64,000 nucleotides of DNA from Frankia sp. R82 (GTDB lineage Bacteria > Actinomycetota > Actinomycetes > Frankiales > Frankiaceae): contig NZ_JAMQQG010000009.1 in assembly GCF_023716925.1 (NCBI RefSeq), positions 1 to 64,000 on the forward strand. The letters run 5' to 3'. Every line of letters begins with the position of its first letter. The stretch's first letter is position 1. Made by a program: the position numbers and the translations under genes. Positions 9,401 through 18,700 of this stretch are shown one piece after another. The notes beneath the pieces are model-generated. The model had not been told where the DNA came from. It did not search any database and was given only the letters and a program-made list of their open reading frames with translations.

Positions 9401-10403
9401 TGTCTCCGTTGATCTGCAGCGCGGCGAGCACGGCCGGCGTCGGCTCGTTCAGCGTGGCATCGGGCTCGCCCAGCACCTCGGCCGGAGCAAGCCGATCCTC
9501 TCCGATCACCGAACCCTCATCGAACCCGACGCCGAACACCTCCGTGGCCACCGCCCGGATCGCGCCCGTCGTGTCCTCGTCCAGCGAGCCGGATCCCAGC
9601 GTCGCCGAGGTGGCGACCGGGCAGACCGTACCCAGCGGCTGGCCGGGCCGGGAGACTCCGGTGACCGCGCCGAGCCGGCGCAGCAGCATCGCGACGTCGG
9701 TACCTTGCGCGCCGTCATAGGTGTGGAACTCGTCGAGTACCACGTAGGCGAGGCTGTTGTTCTCCCACAACGGCACGTCCTCCGGGCGCTGCAGCAGCAG
9801 GTCGAGCATCTTGTAGTTCGTGATCAGAATGTCCGGCACGGTGCGGCGGATCTCGCCCCGGTCCGTCATCACCCGCGGGTAGGACTGCGCCGGGCCTTCG
9901 CCGATGTAAAGGCCGGCGGTGACCTCGGCCAGCGCCGGATCCTGCAGGAAGGCATTGAGACGACCGGCCTGGTCGGTGGCGAGCGCGTTCATCGGATACA
10001 GCAGCAGCGCCTTCACCCCCGACTGGCCTTCGGCGCGAGCCCGTCGGCAGTGATCGAGGATCGGCATCAGAAACGCCTCGGTCTTGCCCGAGCCGGTACC
10101 CGTGGTCACCACGGTCGGCTTCGCTGTGCCACTCTTCGTCGACAGCCGTGCGAACGCCGTCGCCTGGTGCGCATATGGTGTCCACCCGTCCGGCGCCCAG
10201 GCGAGATGCTTCCGCCAGCCTTCGGCTGCCACCCGAAACGGTGTGCGGACCCGTAGGTAGGGGCCCCGGTAGATGCCGTACTCCGGATCGTCGAGGAACG
10301 AGGCGAGCGCCGCCTGCTCCGCCGAGTCGGCCAGTGCGAACGTCGTCGTCAGATACTGCGTCAACGTCTTTCGCAGCTCATCCGCCGCAACCGTCGGCCT
10401 CAT
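3465..10403 (-). CDS. Giant DEAD/DEAH helicase with DUF1998 region (DruE/DrmAB-like)
   Basis: A 2312-residue SF2 helicase of the COG1205/MrfA type. Walker A is TGTGSGKT at residues 101-108 and motif II is DEFH at 225-228; motif VI is YVQRAGRAGR in the C-terminal RecA lobe (about residue 1160). A DUF1998-type region includes SQPGGTGYL and the cysteine cluster CACVDAGRAGCPRCLLRY. Many further CxxC pairs (CRHCG, CPACG, CDAC, CDRC, CVDCGG) suggest several zinc sites. After DUF1998 there is an extension of about 600 residues with a DUF559/Vsr-like stretch (EVAVYLDGFRYHA, then RVFQLTWWDVEEW), possibly a nuclease. The size matches DruE of Druantia, or a fusion of DISARM DrmA (helicase) and DrmB (DUF1998). 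It overlaps both neighbours by 4 bp. Confidence 0.85.
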   Translation of the reverse strand: MRPTVAADELRKTLTQYLTTTFALADSAEQAALASFLDDPEYGIYRGPYLRVRTPFRVAAEGWRKHLAWAPDGWTPYAHQATAFARLSTKSGTAKPTVVTTGTGSGKTEAFLMPILDHCRRARAEGQSGVKALLLYPMNALATDQAGRLNAFLQDPALAEVTAGLYIGEGPAQSYPRVMTDRGEIRRTVPDILITNYKMLDLLLQRPEDVPLWENNSLAYVVLDEFHTYDGAQGTDVAMLLRRLGAVTGVSRPGQPLGTVCPVATSATLGSGSLDEDTTGAIRAVATEVFGVGFDEGSVIGEDRLAPAEVLGEPDATLNEPTPAVLAALQINGDNPASTRILAEAILGPGLRDADLRPAALGAQLRRHKLTRAVLNLLGGEPRTAQEALEGFAREDLRDWSVAVATQPAVAAAGLARFIALLSVARDPNDARRPLVTVETHLWARAVSRLLRAVGPQPAFAWEGEQRPAPVPTLDLTAATEPGGHSQAALTPGDGDGHPQEDPLGLDTSEHGAAWMVADSGQPMLPAVYCRHCGRSGWAALSPEREPQELESTAAKVYRASVGRDKRRVRALIRATEQEIGVPAGSPLMMLDVSGTKLHIFDPASDQAGIPVLCALDDSVGAEADRCPACGLEQGIRYLGAGLAALASVAVSQLFTGGELPDRTSQRTLLFNDSVQDAAHRAGFVAARAFTFSLRALLAAQLTDTMPVALNDLIADLIDASGDREILAAIVPPELHDVDDVDALLAGRERGRRPTWRLLGNRLGFATVLEFGLRSRNGRTLELTRTVAAEAALPQLTMARALARDTLLQAQVQALDHGDLTDARLDAYLRGLVERLRLRGGVNHEWLGRYLDEAGRRYRIWGGRPDGMPAFPRGLAAPAFLMTAPRPRTQFDVLSNTGNWYQDWTTRCLGLPRDQAADYLRVLLPRLADVGVLARRVIIRPTGNGRVGGRSRGRAGSTPAAGITVYGLQPGHLQIMRLDDDDAVEAGVRCDACSWTQTVPPARVAGWTGQPCQRYRCPGRLRPAPLPRAAGDYYRRLYRDGGPFRVVTAEHTGLLTREQRETVEHDFRRGTTYTDPNVLSCTPTLELGIDIGALSTVLLASLPTGPANYVQRAGRAGRASGNAFILTLLERGEREQYYLAEPRDMIAGEIAPPGTYLSAIELLRRQYTAHLIDLAARERLPGARPLPRVTGALFGPDGWLTEFVTAGLRAGPTQVDIFLALFGVPPADQYVSDAAAADLRAYARAGLSDAARTAERLWETRIAGLRDRLDAIDRARDALLRSDEEQRRDLRSLSAQRRALAKLAGELSRRSAHTTLVELGLLPNYALFDGSTILEATLTGEQDGPDGERLYSSEVREYARPVSQALTEIAPGNTYYVRGFAHRITGLDIGPRARPAWEFWRICPACGYVRTPRESALAAASNTGTTGAGSDASPAQVADDASPCDRCQHAGIGDAGARFAVLRPTRVTAVDRRDDVRIRDDLDDRDSRAYTTVTTVDIDPARIARSWRHSHATFGVDYARSAVIRTFNLGASRVDRTATDMFAGEPVSLNPFHVCVDCGGTSVDGPPTTHAGGGFGQPVLPDAFGNGTAGAERSESADELRGHEHHRLWCRHRRSPLAATHQSLLLANELHTEAVRILVPALTTSITTRRHSFAAALRLGIARQYSGSPDHLRLTAAVMPDATTGHSRQFLVLYDSQPGGTGYLHRLADPASFHAVLTTALTAIETCACVDAGRAGCPRCLLRYARGDEFAQIQRQEAIAVLRELLDGWAVTDSAPTDQMSLVQLVESELEARFLGGLRAWGTRPDTAGSVTTGADPAGDGRVAELRLSGPDGTITHWRMRLQHTVQGTRPDVHFTRLDGPPTEVAVYLDGFRYHASTEHNRLADDADKRARLRAHGLRVFQLTWWDVEEWRTREPGAPPTVRPPYQGLAQGVAHNYYRQVSDPPRPADDLDRHAWTNPVDQLLAYLADPNARLWRRRAEAALGGLLKTPGNARIRTDPPGVPAAVTAALRGLPLPASRTGGKISVVRARDDAGCPITVLIDTRTGGLPERVFSALVLIDDRPETVAADHGSAGVGLGLDEWGGDGEPGSADPAGNDSSHRRRWRSWLAWTNLIQFLDDGGGDALQLTVTGMDDVDPSLLAAADGGGLAEVRARQPLDSETSTWLGRPPLPERSTARLDAPTAVGERWREVLAYLLPDEPGLVDLVRGLVALDGPHGPEAVPRLALPTPGFELGDAAWQAELAWPAARVGVVLAPAGADDQEAAGRDHAYRSAGWDVRPPGAWTPTELARRIGTPNTPAADTMAATTDRGAR

Positions 10404-13400
10404 CGGCTGGGCTCTGGCTGCGCGGTAGCTGGCGTATCAGTCCCTCGGTCTACTACTGGATTCATCCAGCCGCTCGAGGTTTCCCGCCATCCCTCTTCTC
10501 GTGACGCCTCCAAACGTTTCGAGAAGACGGCATGTGCCGCTCGCATCTCATTCTCTCGGTCGGCTTTGTAAAAGGGAGGCGAATAGCCGGATGGCACCTT
10601 TGAATGTGGGGACTTAAAATGCGCTTGAAGATCGATCCAGTCTTGCTTTATCTGCCCATGGCCAAAGGAATTGAAGTTTGCGGAAATTTTCCGCCCATGA
10701 GCATCAAAAAACATTTCGGATTCATAGTCAAAAATTTGCGGAAATCGCGACTTGTAGATTGCCGCCAGCGCGTCGGCGGATATCCCGAGCCATACGGAGA
10801 CCAAGGCATCGAGTTCAACTAGTGCCGCCCTTCTTGCGTATTCCGATCGCAATGGAGTTAGTCGACTCCATTCCTGGTCGACACGCTCTAGGGGCGCCAT
10901 TTTTGGCCAATCTATTGCCCATTTATCAGAATTTTTCCAAACTGGATCGTAGACCTCATGCCATAGCTCTTCGTAGGCCTCGGTAAGGCAGTTCAGTCGA
11001 AGAGTCCGTAGTAGGAGAGACGTCATTAGAGGGTGTTCGGACTCGCCGGTCGGCATAACCCTTACGTCGGAGCTTCTTAGGTCTCCGCGCCCGCTTGCGC
11101 GCATCAAATAGTCGAGTGGAAGAGCACTCCAGAATCCGGCGGCCAGTACAAGCTGCTTCTTGGTTGGAAGTGTAAGTGAGTGGATTGAGTCCACGTGGGC
11201 CGGCCCTGGGGGCAGAATAGCGGCAAAAAGTGACCTTTCTCCGTTAGTTGCGATCCGGCGCCGCCAAGCTAGCCTGTAGTAGCTCGTGTACGGCCGTCCA
11301 GCCCAAATATCCTGCGTTTCAAAATACCGCTTTTCGGGGCAGTTTCTGGTGAAGTCACTCGCGGGAACAAAGTCGTTTGAGATGCGCGTCAAATCGGTTG
11401 ACTCGTCGTGAGATCCCAATGCCGGTGGCTGTTTGGCGATTGGAGTTCCAACGGCAATTTGAGGGCCGCGTAGAATTACATCTCTCCACTGTTCGCGCGC
11501 TCCGGTGTCTTTTCTAATTATTCCCCTCTTTTGCGCTCCGGTCTCATGGTATCCGGGGCTTATCATTGGAAGATCTCCGAGTCGGATCTTCCATGCGGCG
11601 AGGGCGGATATTGCAGATCGCTCTTCTTCTCCAACGAGGTAGAGAACGCGGGCAGAAAATATATCTCCTGCGGATTCTCCTGTTATAAGTTGCCATTCTC
11701 GGAGAACTTCGTGGTTGACAACGATAATTCGTTGTCGGTGTGGTCTTAAATCCCACGATCCATTGTGTTTGATACCTGGCGCAGGGCCATTGTTGTCATG
11801 AATGAGTGAGCCCGATAGTACTGAGGCATCGAAAATCCACGCTGCGTGCATAAAATTGATTGATTGTGGCGGTCCGTAAATGTGTAGGCCGAACTCCTGT
11901 GTGCGGCTCAGATCCGCAAAAGCCCAGTTTGCCACGTTAACAAAATGTGCGTGCGCGCGTAGGCGAGGAAATGCCTCTTTGCGTATTCTTTTTTCTCGGA
12001 CACCGTCAAGATGGGAGTCTGGATGGATCATTCCCACAGTCCCGGTCGGCTTGGCGTGTAGCCAGGCGCGGCACATAAATCCGCGATAGAGGTCTGGCTG
12101 TGTCCCTGCAAGAAGAGGATAATTGGTGACATCGCTAAGAAATCTATCAAATCCTGCATTTGCGGTAAGTTCATGAATGACCATTTTGTGCCATTTTGAA
12201 ATGCCAAAAATCCCTTCCCGGCGGACTTTCCACTCGTCGGTTTGGGTGCCGCGGGACAGCGCAAACCATGGGTCCGCCTCGGCGTATATTGAGCTTTCAT
12301 GCCAGTTCGGGCGAACCCATGGTGGGTTTCCTACCTGCAAGTCGAAACCTCCGTCGGCGAAAGCTGCGGAAAATTCGACTTCCCAGTGGAAAAAGCCGTG
12401 TTGGTTGGCAGCAGTCTCGACGGTGTCGAGCCAGGGGAAGAGTTCGGCCAGGCGGTGCCAGGCCTCCTGGCCGAGCCAGGTGGCTAGGTCTTCTTCGTGG
12501 GTTTCGAGCTCGTCGAGGGTGGAGAAGTGGGTGGCGAAGGTGTTCTGTCCGACGTCTGCGGTGCCGATCAGGGCGGTGGCGAAGCGGATCCAGTCGTCCA
12601 GGTTAGCAAGCGGGAAGGGACCACGGAGCCGTTCGGCGGGCCGGGCCGACTGGTTTCCTTGCCGCTTGCCGGCGGGGCTTGTGGTTCCGGCCTCGGGTGC
12701 GATGAGAGCGGCGTTTTCGATGGTGCCGTCGTCGCCGAACATGGAGGCCGTCTCCCAGGTGCGGGGCGAAACCGCCTCGAGTGCTGGGGCTGGAATTGGG
12801 GTCGGCTGGATGCGAGCAGGCGCGGCGGCATTTGTGACACGCAGGAATGTGCGTTGGTAGTCAGGGGCGGTGCCGTCCAGCAGGGAGGCGCTGTCGACGG
12901 GCCAGAACCAGAGGGCGCACCAGGTGTCCATCAGCTTTTTCAAGCGCCAGTAGGGCGTGCCAGGGGCCTCGAGGTCGGCGAGGATCTTGGCGCGGGGAAC
13001 GACGTCGCGGACCTCGGGCAGGTCCTCGGCGCCCCAGACGTCGATCTGGCGGCGGATCTCAGCCTCGGACAGGGCGAGGCGCTGCTGGACGAGGGTCCAC
13101 AAATACTCGGCGCGCCGGGTGAGCGCAGCGAGTATTGCCGCCTGGTTGGGCTTGCCCTTTGCGGCTTTCGTCGTGGGGGCCTTGGTGATGACGCGGCGCC
13201 AGGCGGCGAGTTTTTTGGCGTCGACCTCCGCCAGGTCCTTGGCTTCCTTTTCGGCGGCGACCGCGCCCCAGCCGGCAGCCGGGAGCAGGAAGTGGTGGAT
13301 GGCGTCCTTCGGTAGGTCGCCGTCGCGGAAGGGATGGTCGACGGGGGCGCTTGTTAGCCAGGAGCGGTCGGCGAGGGTGTCCTGGGTGTAGTAGCGGCGG

Positions 13401-15739
13401 CCGGCGCCGACGAGGGAGTTACCGCGGCGCAGGTGCAGGCCGAACCAGGGGGCCTGCAGGCCCGCATGCATGACGTTCAGCCAGAGGGAGACGTCAGCGA
13501 GTTCGATGGCGGTCGGGTTCAGGTCGACGCCGTAGCTGTTGTGCAGAGCGATGTACGCCTTGACCTTCTGCAGTTCGACGGCGTAGCGCTCCGGGTCGAG
13601 CGGCTCGTCGAGCGTACCGTCGGCGCGCTTCTCCTCTTGGCGGCGGCTCAGGTACTCGGCCGCGACCTGGTTGATGGCCTCGTTGAGGAACGCACCAGAG
13701 CCGAGGGCCGGCTCGCAGATCGTCCAGTCGAGCATCTCCCGGGCCTTGAAGTCCGGTCCGGCCTCCTTGATCCGGTATTGCAGCGCCAGCTGGACGGTGA
13801 CCTCGGTCAACGACTGGGGGGTGTAGTACGAGGCGGAGGTCTGTCGGTCGCGCCCGGATAGGCGATAGACGAACGAGCCGGCGGGGTAGCGGCGGCGCCG
13901 GTCGGTGCGGTGGCCGTCCTCGTCCACCTCGTGGACGAACACCTCGGGCGGGTACTCGTCGGCACGTGAGGTGGGAACGGTCCAACTGCCGTCCTTGGGA
14001 TCGCCGCCCTTGGCAACTTCGTAGAGCGCCTCACCAGCAATAAAGCCGGTGTAGGACATAAGGCCCTCGTAGACTGCGCCGAGCTGGGGGATGCCGAGCT
14101 GCCGGTAGGAGATGAACCCGCCTCGCCGCCGGGCACCACCGCGGGTCCGCCGACCACCCTTTGTGATCATTAGGCGGCGCAGAATCGCGTACAGCACGTC
14201 GTTGCGCAGGCGGGTGTCGAGGATCGCGGCGCGGCCGGCGGGCGCCGTCCCGTCCTCGTCGTCGTTCTCGGGCCAGGACAGGGACTGGCCGATGAGGGTG
14301 ATGGAGGAGGGTTCGAACAGGTCGGAGCGTAGTGCTTCGAACCGGATGCCCTCACGCTCGCTGGGCCGCCCGCCGGCGGCGCTGCCATCGCTGTCGGAGC
14401 CGCTGTCGACAGCGGTAGCGGCTGCGAGGGAGGAATTGGCAGGCTGGCTGGTGCCGTGGGCGTGGTAGCCCTCGTTGACGGCCTTGAAGAGCAAGTTCAG
14501 CGAGTCGAACAGGTGGGTGCCGGTGCGGGCCGCCGGGCTCGTTGGTGGGCGGCGGGCAGCCAGGTCACCAAGCCGCGCGAGGCTGTAGCCCTCGGCGTAT
14601 TCGGGATGGTCGACGGGGAGCATGCCGAGTTCGGGGCGGGCCTCGGCGTAGAGCAGCACGAGGATCCGGTAAAGGTAGCGAAGCGCCTCCCGGGTCAGTC
14701 GGTCGCCCAGGGATGTCAGGTCGTCGATCTGCTCCGGTCGCACACCGGCCTCGGCCAGGCGCGCTAGTACCTCGTTCGCGATCAGCTCGACCGATTCCTG
14801 CAGGCCGACACGCAGCTCCGCGGTGACGCCGACGGCCTGCTTCCGCGAGCCGGAGAGCAGGTCGGCGAGTGGTTCGGCACCGCCGGTTTCCGGTGGGCAC
14901 AAGGCATCCGCGCCGAACAGAGCGGCGATCACGTCGATCTCGCCGCCCGGTTTTGCGTCGTGGCGGCTGAACGCCGTATCCAGACTTGCGGCCAAGTAGC
15001 GGCCCTCACCCCAGGTCCGCCGGTCGGCGAGGATCACGACGCCGCCAGCGAGCAGCAGCACGTAGCGGGGCGGCTCCTCGACGACGAACAGGTGCGAGGC
15101 CAGCCGTATCCCGGAGGTGACCATCTCGCGCGGGCCAAGCACGACCGGGTGAAGCAGCCGGCCGGCGCCCGCCAGGTCGACCGCTGCGTCGGCCTCGGTG
15201 GCCCAGCCGCACTCCACTGCCCAGACCCCGTGGACGTCGGCGGCCAGCGGCACGGCAACCTCCACCCCGCCGTGGATCACCGTTCTGGTGTACCGGTGCG
15301 TCGGGAAACCGAGGGCACCGAGGACACCGTCGTGCAGCACCTGCAGCACCTCGGCCCGCTTGACGGCGTCGTCGTCCGGGTCGAGCGCGAGGAGATCGCT
15401 TTTGCGTTCGTAGTAGTACCGGCGAAACTCCCGCAACCCGGCGCGGGGCGTCACCGCGGTCGCGAAGCCGGCCGGTTCTGTGTCGAGCCTGGCGGCCGGC
15501 GAGTCGACCAGGATCGCTCCCAGTTCCGGCCCGATGGAACCCAGCAGGTTCGCGCCACCTGCGGGCAGGACAAGCGTCGGAGTCGTCTGCTCGTGCTCTG
15601 GTGACTCCAGGGCCTGTGCGGCCTTCTCCCGCTCGGCCCAGCGGGTCGAGATGTTCTTGCGGATCTCCCCGGGCAGGATTTCCTCGATGAAATACGGCGA
15701 GAAGTACTCACCGCGGTTGGTAAGAGCGTCGAAACTCAT
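10400..15739 (-). CDS. N6-adenine DNA methylase of the Eco57I/PglX/DrmMI type
   Basis: A 1779-residue class I methylase. The SAM-binding motif is ICEPALGSGAFLNEA at about residue 690 and the adenine-N6 catalytic motif is NPPW at residues 1138-1141; a YYTP motif precedes motif I as in type IIG and PglX enzymes. The N-terminal 600 residues are probably structural or regulatory, and the region after NPPW is probably the target-recognition part. It is about 50% longer than many PglX/DrmMI proteins. No PD-(D/E)xK nuclease was recognised, so it probably only modifies host DNA to mark self. It sits between the SNF2 helicase and the DUF1998 helicase with 4-bp overlaps on both sides. Its C-terminal third has markedly lower G+C than the rest (separate entry). 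Confidence 0.87.
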   Translation of the reverse strand: MSFDALTNRGEYFSPYFIEEILPGEIRKNISTRWAEREKAAQALESPEHEQTTPTLVLPAGGANLLGSIGPELGAILVDSPAARLDTEPAGFATAVTPRAGLREFRRYYYERKSDLLALDPDDDAVKRAEVLQVLHDGVLGALGFPTHRYTRTVIHGGVEVAVPLAADVHGVWAVECGWATEADAAVDLAGAGRLLHPVVLGPREMVTSGIRLASHLFVVEEPPRYVLLLAGGVVILADRRTWGEGRYLAASLDTAFSRHDAKPGGEIDVIAALFGADALCPPETGGAEPLADLLSGSRKQAVGVTAELRVGLQESVELIANEVLARLAEAGVRPEQIDDLTSLGDRLTREALRYLYRILVLLYAEARPELGMLPVDHPEYAEGYSLARLGDLAARRPPTSPAARTGTHLFDSLNLLFKAVNEGYHAHGTSQPANSSLAAATAVDSGSDSDGSAAGGRPSEREGIRFEALRSDLFEPSSITLIGQSLSWPENDDEDGTAPAGRAAILDTRLRNDVLYAILRRLMITKGGRRTRGGARRRGGFISYRQLGIPQLGAVYEGLMSYTGFIAGEALYEVAKGGDPKDGSWTVPTSRADEYPPEVFVHEVDEDGHRTDRRRRYPAGSFVYRLSGRDRQTSASYYTPQSLTEVTVQLALQYRIKEAGPDFKAREMLDWTICEPALGSGAFLNEAINQVAAEYLSRRQEEKRADGTLDEPLDPERYAVELQKVKAYIALHNSYGVDLNPTAIELADVSLWLNVMHAGLQAPWFGLHLRRGNSLVGAGRRYYTQDTLADRSWLTSAPVDHPFRDGDLPKDAIHHFLLPAAGWGAVAAEKEAKDLAEVDAKKLAAWRRVITKAPTTKAAKGKPNQAAILAALTRRAEYLWTLVQQRLALSEAEIRRQIDVWGAEDLPEVRDVVPRAKILADLEAPGTPYWRLKKLMDTWCALWFWPVDSASLLDGTAPDYQRTFLRVTNAAAPARIQPTPIPAPALEAVSPRTWETASMFGDDGTIENAALIAPEAGTTSPAGKRQGNQSARPAERLRGPFPLANLDDWIRFATALIGTADVGQNTFATHFSTLDELETHEEDLATWLGQEAWHRLAELFPWLDTVETAANQHGFFHWEVEFSAAFADGGFDLQVGNPPWVRPNWHESSIYAEADPWFALSRGTQTDEWKVRREGIFGISKWHKMVIHELTANAGFDRFLSDVTNYPLLAGTQPDLYRGFMCRAWLHAKPTGTVGMIHPDSHLDGVREKRIRKEAFPRLRAHAHFVNVANWAFADLSRTQEFGLHIYGPPQSINFMHAAWIFDASVLSGSLIHDNNGPAPGIKHNGSWDLRPHRQRIIVVNHEVLREWQLITGESAGDIFSARVLYLVGEEERSAISALAAWKIRLGDLPMISPGYHETGAQKRGIIRKDTGAREQWRDVILRGPQIAVGTPIAKQPPALGSHDESTDLTRISNDFVPASDFTRNCPEKRYFETQDIWAGRPYTSYYRLAWRRRIATNGERSLFAAILPPGPAHVDSIHSLTLPTKKQLVLAAGFWSALPLDYLMRASGRGDLRSSDVRVMPTGESEHPLMTSLLLRTLRLNCLTEAYEELWHEVYDPVWKNSDKWAIDWPKMAPLERVDQEWSRLTPLRSEYARRAALVELDALVSVWLGISADALAAIYKSRFPQIFDYESEMFFDAHGRKISANFNSFGHGQIKQDWIDLQAHFKSPHSKVPSGYSPPFYKADRENEMRAAHAVFSKRLEASREEGWRETSSGWMNPVVDRGTDTPATAQPEPSR
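10540..12325 (-). other. AT-rich segment of the methylase gene: presumed target-recognition domain
   Basis: Directly after the NPPW codons (12317-12328) the G+C content falls and stays low to about 10540, then recovers before the stop. By hand count the line at 10681-10740 is 38% G+C and the line at 11881-11940 is 55%, against roughly 70% in flanking genes. Third positions are often A or T here, unlike the rest of the operon. The segment encodes about 600 residues that would carry DNA target recognition. The frame is open throughout. The simplest reading is recombinational replacement of the specificity region from a lower-G+C donor. Confidence 0.7.
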
Positions 15740-18700
15740 CGGGCACCCCCCGGTGTCGGTGCGAGGACGGCGAGGACGCGCAGCATCGGCTCGCCGATGG
15801 TGTGCAGCCGCTCCACCAGCTCGCGCTGCCGGTTCTCGGTCTCGCGGACGAACCGCGCTCGTTTTGTCAGCGCCGCGACTGCCTGGTCGGTGCTGCCGGG
15901 CAGACTGCGGGTCACCCAGGTGTCCAGGCGGGTGAGGTAGGCGCGCAGCGGCTCGGCGATGTGCTCGTCCCAGTCGACCCGCTGGCGCTCAAGGTGGGCG
16001 CGGGCGGCTGCGACCGCCGCCGGTACGAGTGCCTGCAACGGCGCGAGGTCCAGGGCAGCCTGGATGTTCGTCATCCCCGGGCCGACGCCGGCCGCGGCCA
16101 GCGCCTCGTGCATCGGCCGGAAGCTGGCCGGGCCCGGCAGCCCGGCCAGCGCCATCCACTCGACGACGGTCGGCTGCCCGAACGCGTTGCAGTAGACGCC
16201 CTGAACCAGGAACGTCGGCTCGTCGACCGGGACGGTGAGCACCGGTGCCTGCTGCCGGTCTAGGCGCACCAGCACCTTGTCGACCAGCCAGTCAACGACC
16301 GGGTGAATGTCGGTCAGGAACCCCTTTTCCGGCCACAGCGTCTCCTTGCCCGCGCGGGATGCGGCCAGAGACGCCTCGGCTTCTTGCCGGTCCACCGTCA
16401 GCTGCAGCCGGAGCTGGCCCTGCTGGTCGCGCAGCCTGGACAGGTAGGAGCGGGGCAGGTCGGTGAGCCGGGCCTCCAGATCCTCCGGGGCCGTGAGTGC
16501 GAAATAGGTTGCCCGCTCCCGCCCGCCCGTCCCCCGGGCAGCGGCAAATCCGAGGGTCAGGCTGACTGTCGTATCCGCCCGTCCGTCGTAGACCTCGGAC
16601 AGCGCCTCGTCGACGAACGCTGCCACATCATGGAACAGTCGGGGTGGGCTGAACCGCTGCGGCGTAGGGTCCGCCGCGTGGGCGTCGAGGTCCGGATCGT
16701 CCTCCAGCCCAAGCGGATCGTCGGCCTCGACCGTCTCGTCCGCTTCGGCGGCATCGTCCGGCTCGTCGTCGAGTTCGAGTGCGTCCGCGCTGGCCGAAGC
16801 GGACGGTGCGCCGGACGTGCTGCGGCGGGCGGCGCTAGCCGCCAGCGACTGGTCGACGGTGCGGCCGGCGAGCAGGTCCTGCAGTAACCGGCGCTCCTCC
16901 CGGTCGGCCAGATACTCGCCGGTGACCGCCTCGGCGGTACCCAGGGTGCGATAGGCCTCCTCCTCGGCGGCGAGCAGTCGGGCGGCAACCGCCCGGTCGT
17001 CCAGCGACCGCGGGATCGCCGACGTGAGCAACAATGCCCCGAACCGGGGCTGCTGCCGCTGGCCGTAACGGTCGATCCGGCCGTTGCGCTGCTCGATGCG
17101 GATGAGGCTCCAGGGCACGTCGTAATGGATGAGCTGGTGGCAGGCCCGGTGCAGGTTCACGCCTTCGGAGGCCACGTCACTGGTGAACAACAACCGCACG
17201 GAGGCCTGGGTGAGGGAGAACTCCTCGACAATGCGCTGCTGATCGGCGACAGAAAGGTCGCTGTACAGAATGCGGGCGGCCCCGCGGTTTGCAGGATTGT
17301 TGAACGCCTGGTCGAACGAGGCGCCACGCTGCCCGCCGGGCTGCTTCGCCACCGGCAGGTCGAGCAGTGCGGGGACGACGCGGGCCAGCCAGCGCAGGGT
17401 GGTCAGTCGTTCGGAGAAGATGACGACCCGGGTGGGCGAGTCCGGCCCGACCCCGGCCGCGCGCAGCTGCGCCAGCAGGTGGCGCAGCTTGCTCGCATCG
17501 TCGTCGGACATGGCGGCGGCGAGTTCCTGTAGGCGTTCCAGCCGCGCCCGTTCTTCGGTCTGGTTCTCGCTGTTCGCCAGGGTGGACGAACGCAGCCGAT
17601 GGTCGATGGACTCCAACAGCGCATGATGCGAGGACAGAAACGCCTTCACTAGGGTGTACGGAAATAGCTGCTGCCTACCGCCACGGCGTGCGCCCGGGCT
17701 GCCCGGTGCCGTTGGAGCCGGGTCTGTCGCCTCACCGGGGGCCTGCACCCAGTGGGCGGTCAGTTCGGCAAAGACCCGTTCCTCCACCGGGCCGGCCGCA
17801 CAGATCAGCCGCTCCGAAGGGCCGCGGTCGGCCCAGACATCGGTGACCTTGTCTCGGACCTCCGAGGACATCTTCGTCCGGCGAATATAAAGGTGTTCGA
17901 TGTCCGAACGCTGGTAGGTCTTCAGGTTCGCGATCGCCACCGGGTCGAGCATCCGGATCAGCTCACCGAAGGAACGCTTGTTGCCGTTGTGCGGAGTCGC
18001 GCTGGCGAGGATCAGCGCGTCCGTCTGCGCGGCCAGCGTGCGGGCAAGTCGGTTGCGCAAGCTGTTCGCGCCGATCAGGTTGTGTGACTCGTCGATGACG
18101 ACCGCGTCCCAGCGGATGTCCTCCAGATGGTGGCCGTACATGCCAACGTTCTTGAGCGTGTCGACGGAAACAATCACCCGTTTAAAATAGGTGAACGGAT
18201 TGCGCCCTGCTGGGATCTCCCGCTGGATCCGCTCGATGCCGACCGCATCCAGGCGCACTAGGGGGATGGAGAACCGGGTCCACAGCTCATGCTGGAACTG
18301 CTCGAGTACGTGCTGTGGGGTGACCACGAGCAGCTTCTCGCCCCGGCCGCGCCGAATCAGCTCGCCGAGCAGCAGCCCGATCTCCAGGGTCTTGCCCAGC
18401 CCCACGACGTCGGCCACCAGCACCCGCGGTTCCAGCCCGCTCAGCGCCATGGCGGCTGGGCGAAGCTGATAGTCCAGAGAGTCAAGCAGGAACGTGTCGG
18501 TCAGAGCCAGGCGCCGTTCGGAGCGGGGCAGTGGTGTACGCCGCAGCACTGCCTCCAGGTACAGCCGGCTGCGGCGGAACTGCGCGGACCCGTCGTGGAC
18601 GAGTTCGGTCTCCTCGGGTAGCAGCGCGTGCACCTCGTCCAGCCCGGTGAAGAACGAGGCATCCAGGCCCCGGACGAACTCCGATGCCCCGGTGACCTTC

